DNA from: Telluria beijingensis | GTDB taxonomy: Bacteria > Pseudomonadota > Gammaproteobacteria > Burkholderiales > Burkholderiaceae_D | Assembly: GCF_030770395.1 (NCBI RefSeq) | Contig: NZ_CP132480.1 | Coordinates: forward strand, 5,330,222-5,394,221 | Reading direction: 5' to 3' | DNA: 64,000 nucleotides | Shown here: positions 33,209 to 42,525 of the stretch, in pieces | Position numbering within the stretch: the stretch's first letter is position 1 | Layout of the letters: each line of letters opens with the position of its first letter | Position numbers and translations under genes: made by a program | The notes under the pieces: generated by a model | Databases searched by the model: none | The model's input: only the letters and a program-made list of their open reading frames with translations | Told to the model about the DNA's origin: nothing

Positions 33209-34057
33209 ATGTACAAGACCATCGTGGTTCATGTCGACGGCAGTCCCGAACAAGAAGCCCGCCTGCGCGCCGGCGCGCTGCTGGCCAATGCCTTCGACGC
33301 CCACCTCGTCGGCAGCGCCGCCACCGGCATTTCCTGGTTCGACTATTCGCTGCTGGTCGGCTCGATGGGCGCGCCGATGATGCCCGAGGCCGACTTCAAT
33401 GGCGTGCGCGAGGCGGTCGCGGCGCGCCTGGACGAATTCGGCACTGCAGTCCAGCGCCAGGGCGTGAACAGCTACGAGACCCGCATGCTCGAGGACGATG
33501 CGCGCTATGCCCTGCTGCTCGAATCGCGCTACGCCGACCTGGTGATCGTCAGCCGCGACGCCGAGCCCATCGCCGTGCCCGGCATCCCGGCCCAGGCGCG
33601 CGGCTTGCCCGAGTACATCGCGCTGCACGGCGCGCGGCCGGTGCTGGTGGTGCCGCCCGGCTGGCAGGGCAAGGTCCTGCCCGGCACCGCCGTCGTCGGC
33701 TGGGATGGCAGCATGCAGGCCATCCGTGCGATTTCCGCCGCGCTGCCCCTGCTGCGCCAGGCCGATGCCGTCAAGCTCGCGCTGGTCAATCCCGGGGCAA
33801 TGGCCGAGATGCATGGCGAAGAACCGGGCGCCGACATGGCGCTGCACCTGGCGCGCCACGGGGTCCGGGTCGACGTCGTCGTCGAGACCACGCGCGCCAG
33901 CACTGGCGAAGCGCTGCTCAAGGTGGCGGGCGAGCATGGCGCCGGCCTGCTGGTGACAGGCGCTTTCGGCCATAGCCGCTACCGCGAGTTCGTGCTCGGC
34001 GGCGTCACCCGCGCGCTGCTGGCCGGCAGCGCCACGCCGCTGCTCATCGCACACTGA
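33209..34057 (+). CDS. Tandem-domain universal stress protein (UspA family)
   Basis: 282 residues from the ATG at 33209, chosen for AAAGGAA seven bases upstream. Two Usp domains in tandem: YKTIVVHVDGSPEQEARLRA at residue 2 and GTAVVGWDGSMQAIRAISAA at about 158. The second has the ATP-binding-like end LVTGAFGHSRYREFVLGGVT (G-x2-G-x9-G). The first domain lacks that signature and may not bind nucleotide. Such proteins are made in stasis and oxygen limitation. The upstream FNR-type box and the phaC gene 40 bases downstream suggest a low-oxygen operon. Confidence 0.9.
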   Translation: MYKTIVVHVDGSPEQEARLRAGALLANAFDAHLVGSAATGISWFDYSLLVGSMGAPMMPEADFNGVREAVAARLDEFGTAVQRQGVNSYETRMLEDDARYALLLESRYADLVIVSRDAEPIAVPGIPAQARGLPEYIALHGARPVLVVPPGWQGKVLPGTAVVGWDGSMQAIRAISAALPLLRQADAVKLALVNPGAMAEMHGEEPGADMALHLARHGVRVDVVVETTRASTGEALLKVAGEHGAGLLVTGAFGHSRYREFVLGGVTRALLAGSATPLLIAH

Positions 34058-34096
34058 GCGCACCCATCGAACCCATCCTTACGGCGGATATCCGAC

Positions 34097-35881
34097 ATGG
34101 CCCCCGACACCCGCCCCGACGCCGCCGGCAGCACCCGCCGCCTGGAAGGCAGCGCATGGCTCGGCGGCACCCACCGCCATGCCCGCGTCGCCGGCGGCGG
34201 CCAGGTCCATGCCGACCTGATACTGTGGGCCTGGCTCGGGCGCATCACCGGCAACCTGTCGCCGGCGGCGCTCGGCATGGCCTGGTTCGACTGGGCCTGC
34301 CACCTCATGATGTCGCCCGACAAGCAGCACGAACTGGCGACCGACGCCGGCCTCGGCTGGCAGCGCTGGCTGCAGTACATTTCCACGCCGGCCAGCGATG
34401 CGGCCGATCCGGTGCGGCCGCTGGCCCAGGACAAGCGCTTCAGCGACCCGGCCTGGGATGCCTGGCCCTGGCACCAGCTCAGCCAGGGTTTCCTGCTGAG
34501 CCAGCAATGGTGGCATCGCGCCACCTCCACCGTGCGCGGGGTCGCGCCGCACCATGCCGACGTCGTCACCTTCGTCGCGCGCCAGATGCTCGATTGCGTG
34601 GCGCCGTCCAACTTCGTGACCACCAACCCCGTCGTGCAGCGGGCGGTGCTGGCCAGCGGCGGCATGAACCTGGCCAATGGCGCCATGCGCGCCTTGCGTG
34701 ACGTGCAGGGGCCGCTGGTCGGCCAGCCGCGCACGGTCAGCTATCGGCCGGGCCACGAGGTCGCCATCACGCCCGGCAAAGTGGTGATGCAGAACCGGCT
34801 GGTCGAGTTGCTGCGCTACGATCCGGTCGGGCCCACCGTGCACGAGGTGCCGCTGCTGATCGTGCCGGCCTGGATCATGAAGTTCTACATCCTCGACCTG
34901 TCGCCGCAAAATTCCCTGGTGCGCTACCTGGTGGAGCGCGGCCACACCGTCTATATGGTGTCCTGGAAGAACCCGCAGGCCGAAGACCGCGACCTCACGA
35001 TGGACGACTACCGCCAGCTGGGCATCCATGCCGCGCTCGACGCCATCGTGGCCCAGACCGGCGCCAGCAAGGTCAATGCGGCCGGCTATTGCCTGGGCGG
35101 CACCCTGCTCGCGATTGCCGCCGCCGCGATGGCGCGCGACCACGACCGGCGCCTGGCCAGCATCTCGCTGCTGGCGGCCCAGGTCGACTTTACCGAACCG
35201 GGCGAGCTGTCGCTGTTCATCGACGACAGCCAGGTCAGCTTCCTGGAGGCGGCCATGTGGCAGCAGGGCTATCTCGACACGCGCCAGATGGCCGGCGCCT
35301 TCCAGCTCTTGCGCTCCAACGACCTGATCTGGTCGCGGCGCCTGCGCCACTACCTGCTCGACCTGCCCGAGCAAGAGACCGACCTGATGTCGTGGAATGC
35401 CGACGCCACCCGCATGCCCTACCGCATGCATTCCGAATACCTGCACCGCCTGTTCCTGCGTAACAGCCTGGCCAGCTCGCGCTACCTGGCCGGGGGCCGG
35501 CCGGTCTCGCTGAGCGATATCGATGTGCCGATCTGCGCGGTGGGCACGCTCACCGACCATGTCGCGCCGTGGCGTTCGGTGTACAAGATCATTCCGCTGA
35601 CCGATACCGAGATCACCTTCATCCTCACCAGCGGCGGCCACAATGCGGGCGTGGTCGCGCCGCCGGGCAGCGCCAACCGCAGCTATCAGGTGGCCGTGCA
35701 CGGCCACGACGATCCGTATGTCGATCCGGACCGCTGGCTGGCGCGCGTGCCCCAGGTGGAAGGCAGCTGGTGGCCGGCCTGGGACCAATGGCTGGCGCGC
35801 CATGCTGGCAAGCACGTACCGCCACCGGCGCCGATTCCGGGCGCGGCCCCGGCGCCGGGCGATTACGTCCTTCAGCAATAG
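34097..35881 (+). CDS. phaC: Poly(3-hydroxyalkanoate) polymerase, PhaC-like
   Basis: 594 residues. The N-terminal PhaC_N region (SPAALGMAWFDWACHLMMSP, LDCVAPSNFVTTNP) leads into an alpha/beta-hydrolase core with lipase-like box GYCLGG and nucleophile Cys332. Further motifs are PLLIVPAWIMKFYILDLSP, TDHVAPW (Asp of the triad) and SGGHNAG (His). WSRRLRHYLL and the Trp-rich tail (GSWWPAWDQWL) are typical of class I enzymes. It polymerises (R)-3-hydroxyacyl-CoA into storage granules. No phaA, phaB, phaR or phasin gene is adjacent, so this is likely a second PhaC outside the main pha operon, linked here to a stress protein. Confidence 0.92.
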   Translation: MAPDTRPDAAGSTRRLEGSAWLGGTHRHARVAGGGQVHADLILWAWLGRITGNLSPAALGMAWFDWACHLMMSPDKQHELATDAGLGWQRWLQYISTPASDAADPVRPLAQDKRFSDPAWDAWPWHQLSQGFLLSQQWWHRATSTVRGVAPHHADVVTFVARQMLDCVAPSNFVTTNPVVQRAVLASGGMNLANGAMRALRDVQGPLVGQPRTVSYRPGHEVAITPGKVVMQNRLVELLRYDPVGPTVHEVPLLIVPAWIMKFYILDLSPQNSLVRYLVERGHTVYMVSWKNPQAEDRDLTMDDYRQLGIHAALDAIVAQTGASKVNAAGYCLGGTLLAIAAAAMARDHDRRLASISLLAAQVDFTEPGELSLFIDDSQVSFLEAAMWQQGYLDTRQMAGAFQLLRSNDLIWSRRLRHYLLDLPEQETDLMSWNADATRMPYRMHSEYLHRLFLRNSLASSRYLAGGRPVSLSDIDVPICAVGTLTDHVAPWRSVYKIIPLTDTEITFILTSGGHNAGVVAPPGSANRSYQVAVHGHDDPYVDPDRWLARVPQVEGSWWPAWDQWLARHAGKHVPPPAPIPGAAPAPGDYVLQQ

Positions 35882-36135
35882 CTGGCCCAACTCCTTCGAC
35901 GCAGGCTGGCTTTACCCGCGCCGTCGCCCTGCGCTCACACGGCGCGAACGCCGCCTGCGCGCGCCCAGTACTTACGCCCATCCACAAACTTCAGGTTTCA
36001 AGGGAACGCGGCATTCCCGGCACCTGACTTAGAATCATTTTGACAATCCCGCAAGTCCTTCCGCACCCGCCGGCGCCGCAGTATTGACGCCGTGCATGGG
36101 CGTGGACAACGTACCCAAGTAAAGGAAGCCACAGC

Positions 36136-36786
36136 ATGGACCCACTCAGCGACGTCAAGCTTACCCGGCGCGACATGTTGATCGCCGGCGCCCTCACGGT
36201 CTCGACCGCGGCGGTACCGGGCGCGAGCGCGCAGCAGGCCGCACCCACGGTCGCCAACGCCACTCCGGAGCCGGTCACCGCCGGCGTCACCTTCACCGTC
36301 AACGGCAAGCAGGTGACCCTGCAGCTCGACACCCGCACCAGCCTGCTCGACGCCCTGCGCGAGCACCTGCACCTGACCGGCTCCAAGAAAGGCTGCGACC
36401 AGGGCCAGTGCGGCGCCTGCACCGTCATCATGGATGGCCGCCGCATCAATTCCTGCCTGTCGCTGGCCGTGATGCACGAAGGCGCCGAGATTACCACTAT
36501 CGAAGGCCTCGGCACGCCGGAAAAATTGCACCCGATGCAGGCCGCCTTCATCAAGCATGACGGCTACCAGTGCGGCTACTGTACCCCCGGGCAGATCTGT
36601 GCCAGCGTGTCCGTGATCGAGGAAATCCGCCAGGGCATCCCGAGCCACGTGACCGCCGACCTGAACGCCAGGCCATTGCTGTCCGTCGAAGAAATCCGCG
36701 AACGCATGAGCGGCAATATCTGTCGATGTGGCGCCTACTCGAATATCGTCGATGCGATCGCCGAAGTGGGAGGGGTCAAGGCATGA
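36136..36786 (+). CDS. paoA: Aldehyde dehydrogenase iron-sulfur subunit PaoA (YagT-like)
   Basis: 216 residues. A twin-arginine signal [20 protein letters not shown] sends the folded complex to the periplasm. The plant-type 2Fe-2S domain has [14 protein letters not shown], and the second 2Fe-2S domain has [16 protein letters not shown] and NICRCGAY. The molybdo-flavoenzyme oxidises aromatic aldehydes to acids. The start follows AAAGGAAG by nine bases. It overlaps paoB by four bases (ATGA). Only this subunit carries an export signal, consistent with co-export of the assembled enzyme. Confidence 0.93.
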   Translation: MDPLSDVKLTRRDMLIAGALTVSTAAVPGASAQQAAPTVANATPEPVTAGVTFTVNGKQVTLQLDTRTSLLDALREHLHLTGSKKGCDQGQCGACTVIMDGRRINSCLSLAVMHEGAEITTIEGLGTPEKLHPMQAAFIKHDGYQCGYCTPGQICASVSVIEEIRQGIPSHVTADLNARPLLSVEEIRERMSGNICRCGAYSNIVDAIAEVGGVKA

Positions 36787-37748
36787 AGGCATTCACCTAT
36801 CAACGCGCCAGCTCGCCGGCCCAGGCCGCCCAGCTCGTGGCCCGCACGCCGAACGCCCGCTTCATCGCCGGCGGCACCAACCTGCTCGACCTGATGAAGC
36901 TCGAGATCGAGACCCCGACCACCCTGGTCGACGTCAACGGCCTGGGCTTCGACAAGATCGAAGCCACGCAGGATGGCGGCCTGCGCGTCGGCGCCCTGGT
37001 GCGCAACACCGACCTGGCGGCCGATGCGCGCGTGCGCAAGGATTACGCCGTGCTGTCACGCGCCCTGCTGGCCGGCGCCTCGACCCAGTTGCGCAACAAG
37101 GCGACCACGTCCGGCAACCTGCTGCAGCGCACCCGCTGCCCCTACTTCTATGACACGGCGCAGAAGTGCAACAAGCGCCAGCCGGGCAGCGGCTGCGCCG
37201 CGATCGGTGGCTTCACCCGCCACCACGCCGTGGTCGGCGCCAGCGAGGCCTGCATCGCCACCCATCCGAGCGATATGGCCGTCGCCATGCGCCTGCTCGA
37301 CGCCGAAGTCGAAACCGTCAAGGCAGACGGCAGCATGCGCAGCATCCCGATCGCCGACTTCCACCGCCTGCCCGGCAATACGCCGCACATCGAGACCGTG
37401 CTCGAACCGGGAGAGCTGATCCTGTCCGTCAAGCTGCCGAAGCCGCTGGGCGGCGTGCACGCCTACCGCAAGGTGCGCGACCGCGCCTCATATGCTTTTG
37501 CACTAGTGTCGGTCGCCACCGTCATCCTGCCCGACGGCAGCGGCCGGGTAGCGGTCGGCGGCGTGGCCCACAAGCCGTGGCGGGTCGAAGAGGCCGAGCG
37601 CCAGATGACGCAGGGCGCCAGGGCGGTGCATGACCGCCTGATGGCCGGCGCCCGCACCACCGACGACAATGCCTTCAAGGTGGCCCTGGTGCAGCGCACC
37701 CTGGCCGAGGCATTGGCCAACTCCTCGAGCGCAGCGAAGAAAGGCTGA
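36783..37748 (+). CDS. paoB: Aldehyde dehydrogenase FAD-binding subunit PaoB (YagS-like)
   Basis: 321 residues of the CO-dehydrogenase flavoprotein fold: [20 protein letters not shown] binds FAD and [20 protein letters not shown] follows. The cysteines in [25 protein letters not shown] and [13 protein letters not shown] match the extra 4Fe-4S cluster found in PaoB-type subunits but not in ordinary xanthine dehydrogenases. The C-terminal CO_deh_flav_C domain begins near [16 protein letters not shown]. It passes electrons from the molybdenum site via Fe-S clusters to FAD. Confidence 0.93.
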   Translation: MKAFTYQRASSPAQAAQLVARTPNARFIAGGTNLLDLMKLEIETPTTLVDVNGLGFDKIEATQDGGLRVGALVRNTDLAADARVRKDYAVLSRALLAGASTQLRNKATTSGNLLQRTRCPYFYDTAQKCNKRQPGSGCAAIGGFTRHHAVVGASEACIATHPSDMAVAMRLLDAEVETVKADGSMRSIPIADFHRLPGNTPHIETVLEPGELILSVKLPKPLGGVHAYRKVRDRASYAFALVSVATVILPDGSGRVAVGGVAHKPWRVEEAERQMTQGARAVHDRLMAGARTTDDNAFKVALVQRTLAEALANSSSAAKKG

Positions 37749-37752
37749 TCCC

Positions 37753-39960
37753 ATGAAATTCACTACCGCAGCCACCACCAATCCCATCGACCGCCAGCGT
37801 TATGTGGGCCAGCCGCTCGACCGCATCGACGGACCGCTCAAGTGCACCGGCACCGCGCCCTACGCCTACGAACACCATCGCGAAGTGCCCAACGCCGCCC
37901 ACGGCTTCGTGGTCGGATCCGGCATCGCCAAGGGCCGCATCGCCGCGGTCGAGATCGAGGCCGCGCGCCGCGCGCCGGGCGTGCTGGCCGTGATCACGGC
38001 CGCCAATGCCGGCAAGCTGGCCAAGGGCGACATGAACGTCGCCCACCTGCTGGCCGGCCCGAACATCGAGCACTACCACCAGGCCGTCGCCCTGGTCGTC
38101 GCCGAGACCTTCGAGCAGGCCCGCGCCGCCTCTCACCTGGTGCGCGTCAAGTACGTCGAGGAGAAAGGCCGCTTCGACCTGGCCGCCGAAAAGGACAAGG
38201 CGGTCAAGCCGACCTGGGAATCCGACCCGCCGGACTCGAAAGCCGGCAACTTCCAGCGCGGCTTCGACACCGCGCCGGTGAAACTCGACGCCACCTACAC
38301 CACCCCGGACCAGTCGCACGCGATGATGGAGCCGCATGCCACCACCGCCACCTGGGAGGGCGACAAGCTGACGGTCTGGACCTCGAACCAGATGGTCGAA
38401 TGGTGCGTCAAGGACCTGTCGAAGACGCTCGGCATCCCGAAGGACAAGGTGCGCGTGATCTCGCCCTATGTCGGCGGCGGCTTCGGCTCCAAGCTGTTCC
38501 TGCGCGCCGACGCTCTGCTCGCCTCCCTCGGCGCACGCGCCGCCAAGCGCCCGGTCAAGGTGGCTCTTCACCGCCACCTGATTTTCAATAACACCACCCA
38601 CCGTCCGGCCACCATCCAGCGCATCCGCATCGGCGCCGGCCGCGACGGCCGCATCGCCGCCATCGGCCACGAGTCCTGGAACGGCAACCTGCCCAAGGGC
38701 AGCTCCGAGGTCGCGACCCAGCAGACCCGCCTGCTGTACGCCGGCGCCGACCGCATGACCACGACCCGCGTCGCCATGCTCGACCTGCCGGAAGGGAATG
38801 CGATGCGCGCGCCGGGCGAAGCGCCGGGCATGATGGCGCTCGAGGTGGCGATCGACGAGATGGCCGAGAAGCTGAACATCGACCCGGTCCAGTTCCGCAT
38901 CCTGAACGACACCAAGGTCGATCCCGAGAAGCCGATCCGTCCGTTCTCGGAGCGCCGCTTCATCGAATGCATGCGCATGGGCGCCGAGAAATTCGGCTGG
39001 AACAAGCGCAATCCGAAGCCTGGCCAGACCCGCGACGGCCGCTGGCTGGTCGGCTACGGCGTGGCCTCGGCCTTCCGCAACAGCCCGGTGATGAAGTCCG
39101 CCGCGCGGGTCAGGCTCACCGGCGACGGCAAAGTCGTCGTCGAAACCGACATGACCGATATCGGCACCGGCAGCTACACCATCATCGGCCAGACCGCGGC
39201 CGAGATGCTGGGCGTGCCGCTCGACCGGGTCGAGGTGCGCCTCGGCGACTCCAGCTTCCCGACCTCCGCCGGTTCCGGCGGCCAGTGGGGCGCCAACAGC
39301 TCGACCTCGGGCGTGTACGCCGCCTGCGCCAAACTGCGCGAGCAGGTCGCCGCCAAGCTGGGCGTCAAGGAAAGCGAGGCCGAATTCGTCGACGGCAAGG
39401 TGCGTGCGGCAGGCCGCGACCTGCCGCTGGCCCAGGCGGCCAGCGGCGGCGAACTGGTGGCCGAGGACACGATCGAATTCAGCGGTGGCCTGGACAAGAA
39501 GAACCAGCTGTCGACCTTCGGCGCCCACTTCGTCGAAGTGGCGGTCGATCCGGTCACCGCCGAAGTGCGGGTGCGGCGCATGCTGGCGGTGTGCGCGGCC
39601 GGGCGCATCCTGAACCCGAAGCAGGCGCGCAGCCAGGTGATCGGGGCCATGACGATGGGCGTCGGCGCCGCCCTGATGGAACACCTGGTGGTCGACAAGC
39701 GGCTCGGCTTCTTCGCCAACCACGACCTCGCCACCTACGAGGTGCCGGTGCATGCCGATATCCTGCACCAGGAAGTCGTCTTCTTGAAGGAAGAAGACGA
39801 GCTGTCCTCGCCGATGAAGGCCAAGGGCGTCGGCGAACTCGGTATCTGTGGGGTCGGCGCCGCGGTGGCCAATGCGATCTACAACGCCACCGGGGTGCGC
39901 GTACGCGACTATCCGATCACGCTCGACAAGCTGATCGAGAAGATGCCGCTGCCGACCTGA
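37753..39960 (+). CDS. paoC: Aldehyde dehydrogenase molybdopterin subunit PaoC (YagR-like)
   Basis: 735 residues starting at 37753, four bases after the paoB stop. Xanthine-oxidase a/b fold: PLDRIDGPLKCTGTAPYAYE, then YVGGGFGSKLFLRADALLAS (molybdopterin contact), MRAPGEAPGMMALEVAIDEM and AGSGGQWGANSSTSGVY. The catalytic base is Glu695 in GVGELGICGVG. No export signal of its own. The MCD-insertion chaperone PaoD/XdhC, which follows paoC in E. coli, is absent here; the next gene is on the opposite strand. Maturation must use a chaperone encoded elsewhere. Confidence 0.94.
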   Translation: MKFTTAATTNPIDRQRYVGQPLDRIDGPLKCTGTAPYAYEHHREVPNAAHGFVVGSGIAKGRIAAVEIEAARRAPGVLAVITAANAGKLAKGDMNVAHLLAGPNIEHYHQAVALVVAETFEQARAASHLVRVKYVEEKGRFDLAAEKDKAVKPTWESDPPDSKAGNFQRGFDTAPVKLDATYTTPDQSHAMMEPHATTATWEGDKLTVWTSNQMVEWCVKDLSKTLGIPKDKVRVISPYVGGGFGSKLFLRADALLASLGARAAKRPVKVALHRHLIFNNTTHRPATIQRIRIGAGRDGRIAAIGHESWNGNLPKGSSEVATQQTRLLYAGADRMTTTRVAMLDLPEGNAMRAPGEAPGMMALEVAIDEMAEKLNIDPVQFRILNDTKVDPEKPIRPFSERRFIECMRMGAEKFGWNKRNPKPGQTRDGRWLVGYGVASAFRNSPVMKSAARVRLTGDGKVVVETDMTDIGTGSYTIIGQTAAEMLGVPLDRVEVRLGDSSFPTSAGSGGQWGANSSTSGVYAACAKLREQVAAKLGVKESEAEFVDGKVRAAGRDLPLAQAASGGELVAEDTIEFSGGLDKKNQLSTFGAHFVEVAVDPVTAEVRVRRMLAVCAAGRILNPKQARSQVIGAMTMGVGAALMEHLVVDKRLGFFANHDLATYEVPVHADILHQEVVFLKEEDELSSPMKAKGVGELGICGVGAAVANAIYNATGVRVRDYPITLDKLIEKMPLPT

Positions 39961-39964
39961 CGCG

Positions 39965-40969
39965 TCAGGCGGCGTCCGGCGCGTCGCCGTCGGCCACTAC
40001 CCGATTGCGGCCGCCGCGCTTGGCCGCGTACAAGGCCTTGTCGGCGGCCTCGATCAAGGCCTCCGGTGCGTTCAGGCGCTCGCGCTCGAAAGCCGCCACG
40101 CCGATGCTGAGCGTGACCTGCGGATGGTGGGCGGCGGGCGCCTGGGCCAGCCCCAGGCCGGCGACGTGGGCGCGGATGCGGTCCGCCAATACCCGTGCCT
40201 GCTCGAGCTTGGTGTCGGGCAGCACGGCGGCGAATTCTTCGCCGCCGTAGCGCGCCGCCAGGTCGGCCGGCCGCTTGAGCATGGCCGCCAGTTCCTGCGC
40301 CACCATGGTCAGGCAGCTGTCGCCCTGCTGGTGGCCGAAGTGGTCGTTATAGGCCTTGAACGAATCGATGTCTATCAGCAGCAGCGCCAGCGCGCCGCTG
40401 CCACGCTGTGCGCGCCGCAGTTCGCGCTCGAGGGCGACATCGAAATGGCGCCGGTTGGCGATGCCGGTCAGGCCATCGATATAGGAGCGTGCGCGCAGCG
40501 ATTCGGCATGTTCCAGCAGGCGCCGTTCGCGCACCGCCGTGCCGCTGACGTCGCGGATCTCGACCAGGCAGAAGCGCCGGCCGTCCTCGTCGAAGGGCGT
40601 GACCGCGATCGCCTGGTCGATCAATACGCCATCGAAACTGCCTGGCTCGCGCAGCGGGAACGGTGTCCGGTCGCCGGACGAGGCGACGTGCCCGGTGGCC
40701 GTGCCTTCCAGCAGCGCCGCCAGGATCGCGGCCTCGACCCGCGAAGCGCGCAGGCCGGGGAAGACGTCGGTCAATGCCTGGCCCAGCACCCGCGCTGCGC
40801 CGCGGCCAGAGCGCGGCACCAGCCAGCCATTCCAGACGACGATGCGGCTATCCTGGTCGAGCACGATCAGGCCGCAATCGACGAGGTTGAGCACCCGCGC
40901 CGGCAAGCTGCCTGGGGTTTCTGGTTTGCTTGGATTCACGGATCGGTAAAAGTTGAATATAGGAAACAA
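39965..40969 (-). CDS. PAS-GGDEF diguanylate cyclase
   Basis: Up to 334 residues; the start is uncertain (TTG at 40969, or GTG at 40939 giving VNPSKPETPG), as neither has a good ribosome site. A PAS domain (about 25-145: LNLVDCGLIVLDQDSRIVVW) precedes a GGDEF domain (about 165-325) with SYIDGLTGIANRRHFDVALE, intact active site GGEEF and I-site RPAD five residues before it. An active, product-inhibited c-di-GMP synthase is expected. No membrane segment. It ends four bases from paoC on the opposite strand, so the genes converge. It is the second cyclase in this window. Confidence 0.9.
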   Translation of the reverse strand: MFPIFNFYRSVNPSKPETPGSLPARVLNLVDCGLIVLDQDSRIVVWNGWLVPRSGRGAARVLGQALTDVFPGLRASRVEAAILAALLEGTATGHVASSGDRTPFPLREPGSFDGVLIDQAIAVTPFDEDGRRFCLVEIRDVSGTAVRERRLLEHAESLRARSYIDGLTGIANRRHFDVALERELRRAQRGSGALALLLIDIDSFKAYNDHFGHQQGDSCLTMVAQELAAMLKRPADLAARYGGEEFAAVLPDTKLEQARVLADRIRAHVAGLGLAQAPAAHHPQVTLSIGVAAFERERLNAPEALIEAADKALYAAKRGGRNRVVADGDAPDAA

Positions 40970-41037
40970 TTCAAATCATACCGGAAATTCCAGGACTTGC
41001 GGAAGCGACAAGATAGTCGCCGGCCGCGACGGCGGAC

Positions 41038-41247
41038 TCAGGCCGGCGAATCGAGCATATGCCAGGCCATCGCCACGCACACGATGGCCACGAAGAACAG
41101 CAGGCCGAACACGAAGATGCGCATCGAATTGGCCAGGCCCGTCACGGCCCGGTTGGCGCTGTCATTGAGCTTGCCGCGCCGGCGCGCCCCGTTCAGCAGC
41201 ATCGAGATGAAAATGAACAGGGTCGCGCAGATCAGTACCAGTTTCAT
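41038..41247 (-). CDS. Small two-helix membrane protein, function unknown
   Basis: 69 residues with two hydrophobic segments (LVLICATLFIFISMLL and MRIFVFGLLFFVAIVCVAMA) joined by a basic loop (NGARRRGKLNDSANRA). It starts three bases after the next gene's stop, so the two form a small operon. No family recognised. Confidence 0.6.
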   Translation of the reverse strand: MKLVLICATLFIFISMLLNGARRRGKLNDSANRAVTGLANSMRIFVFGLLFFVAIVCVAMAWHMLDSPA

Positions 41248-41250
41248 GGT

Positions 41251-41655
41251 TCAGGTGCGCACCGCCACCAGCACCAGGGCGACCACCGCCAGCAGCGCCG
41301 ACAGGCCGGCCGTCACGCCGAGCCAGGTGATTTTCTGGCGCTGCACGTCGATCTTGGCGATCAGTTGCGCGTTCTGGTCGGCCAGGTTGGCGATCAGCTC
41401 GGAGGCCGAGCGCATCTGGTTGCGCAGGTCGGTGAGCTCCGCATCGTTCTGCTCGGCGCGGGCGATCAGCAGGCCGATGATATCGTCTTCCTGGGCGGCC
41501 ATCTCGGGCGTGAGCCCGGTCGCGGGGTCCACCGCGCCCGATTTGCGATTGACCGTGTCCCACAAACGGCGCGCGCCGGTCGCCACCTGGGGCGCGGCGC
41601 TGATCACGTCGCTCCATGGGACGGTCTTCAATACGGTCCACCAACCTGCTGCCAT
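41251..41655 (-). CDS. Tail-anchored coiled-coil protein, function unknown
   Basis: 134 residues. Amphipathic N-terminus (AAGWWTVLKTVPWSDVISAA), then PEMAAQEDDIIGLLIARAEQ and a coiled coil (AELTDLRNQMRSASELIANL), and a C-terminal membrane helix (WLGVTAGLSALLAVVALVLV) that leaves only a few residues after it. Probably anchored in the inner membrane with the bulk in the cytoplasm. It is paired with the small membrane protein downstream. The start at 41655 has AGGAGCAGGT close upstream. Not recognised. Confidence 0.6.
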   Translation of the reverse strand: MAAGWWTVLKTVPWSDVISAAPQVATGARRLWDTVNRKSGAVDPATGLTPEMAAQEDDIIGLLIARAEQNDAELTDLRNQMRSASELIANLADQNAQLIAKIDVQRQKITWLGVTAGLSALLAVVALVLVAVRT

Positions 41656-41775
41656 ACCTGCTCCTTGTCAATCATATTATCCGGAGCATACCATCGCGCG
41701 ACGGCGCGGCCAAACGCCGCACGCCGTGGCGCGTGGCGCGTGCTGCCCGGTGACGGCTTGCGCTACCATCGGATC

Positions 41776-42456
41776 ATGTGTGGACGATTCGACCAGAGCC
41801 AGACGGCTCGCAACTATGCCAACGCGATCGGCTGGCTAGACGCCGTGTACGACAGCGAGTCCGATCCGGCCTATAACGTGCCGCCCGGCACCTACCGGCC
41901 CGTGCTGCACATCCAGGACGGCGAGCGGCGGGTCGACGATGTGTACTGGAGCTATCAGGCGCGATGGGCCAAGGGCAAGGTGCCGGTGACGATCAATGCC
42001 CGCCTGGACAAGCTCACCAACCGCTACTGGCGCGGCCTGCTCAAGTCGGGTCGCGCGCTGGTGCCGGCCGAGGGCTGGTATGAATGGACGGGCGAGAAAG
42101 GCCACAAGCAGCCCTGGCATATCCACCGTAAGGACCGCGCGCCGCTGTTCATGCTGGCGCTGGCCAACTTCGGGACGTTTACCGAGAACCGCGCCGAGGC
42201 CGGTTTCGTGCTGGTGACCGACGATGCCACGGGCGGCATGCTCGACGTCCACGACCGGCGGCCGGTGGTGCTGGACGCGCGCGATGCCGAGACCTGGCTC
42301 GACCCGGCGCTGTCGAGCGAAGAGGCGCTGGCATTCGCCCGCCGCGCCGCCCTGCCCTCGGATGCTTTCGAATGGCATGCGGTCAGCACGCTCGTCAACC
42401 GGGCCGGGCTGGGTGGGGCCGAGGTGACGCAGCCGGTCGATCTCGATGGTCAATAA
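41776..42456 (+). CDS. yedK: YedK/HMCES-type abasic-site DNA-protein crosslinker (SRAP)
   Basis: 226 residues starting MCGRFDQSQ; after removal of Met1, Cys2 is the residue that crosslinks to abasic sites in single-stranded DNA. Other SRAP active-site elements are present: Asn in TINARLDKL, Glu in VPAEGWYEW and His in LDVHDRRPVVL. FWRG-type DNA contact region: LTNRYWRGLLKSGRALV. It protects abasic sites at replication forks and is often SOS-linked. No LexA box was seen upstream. The ATG at 41776 is fixed by the absolute need for Cys2. Confidence 0.92.
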   Translation: MCGRFDQSQTARNYANAIGWLDAVYDSESDPAYNVPPGTYRPVLHIQDGERRVDDVYWSYQARWAKGKVPVTINARLDKLTNRYWRGLLKSGRALVPAEGWYEWTGEKGHKQPWHIHRKDRAPLFMLALANFGTFTENRAEAGFVLVTDDATGGMLDVHDRRPVVLDARDAETWLDPALSSEEALAFARRAALPSDAFEWHAVSTLVNRAGLGGAEVTQPVDLDGQ

Positions 42457-42525
42457 AGGCGCCCCGGAGGCGCGCGCATCCGGGGCGTTCAGGCTGGCGG
42501 CGCTGCCGCCGGCATCAAGGACCGA

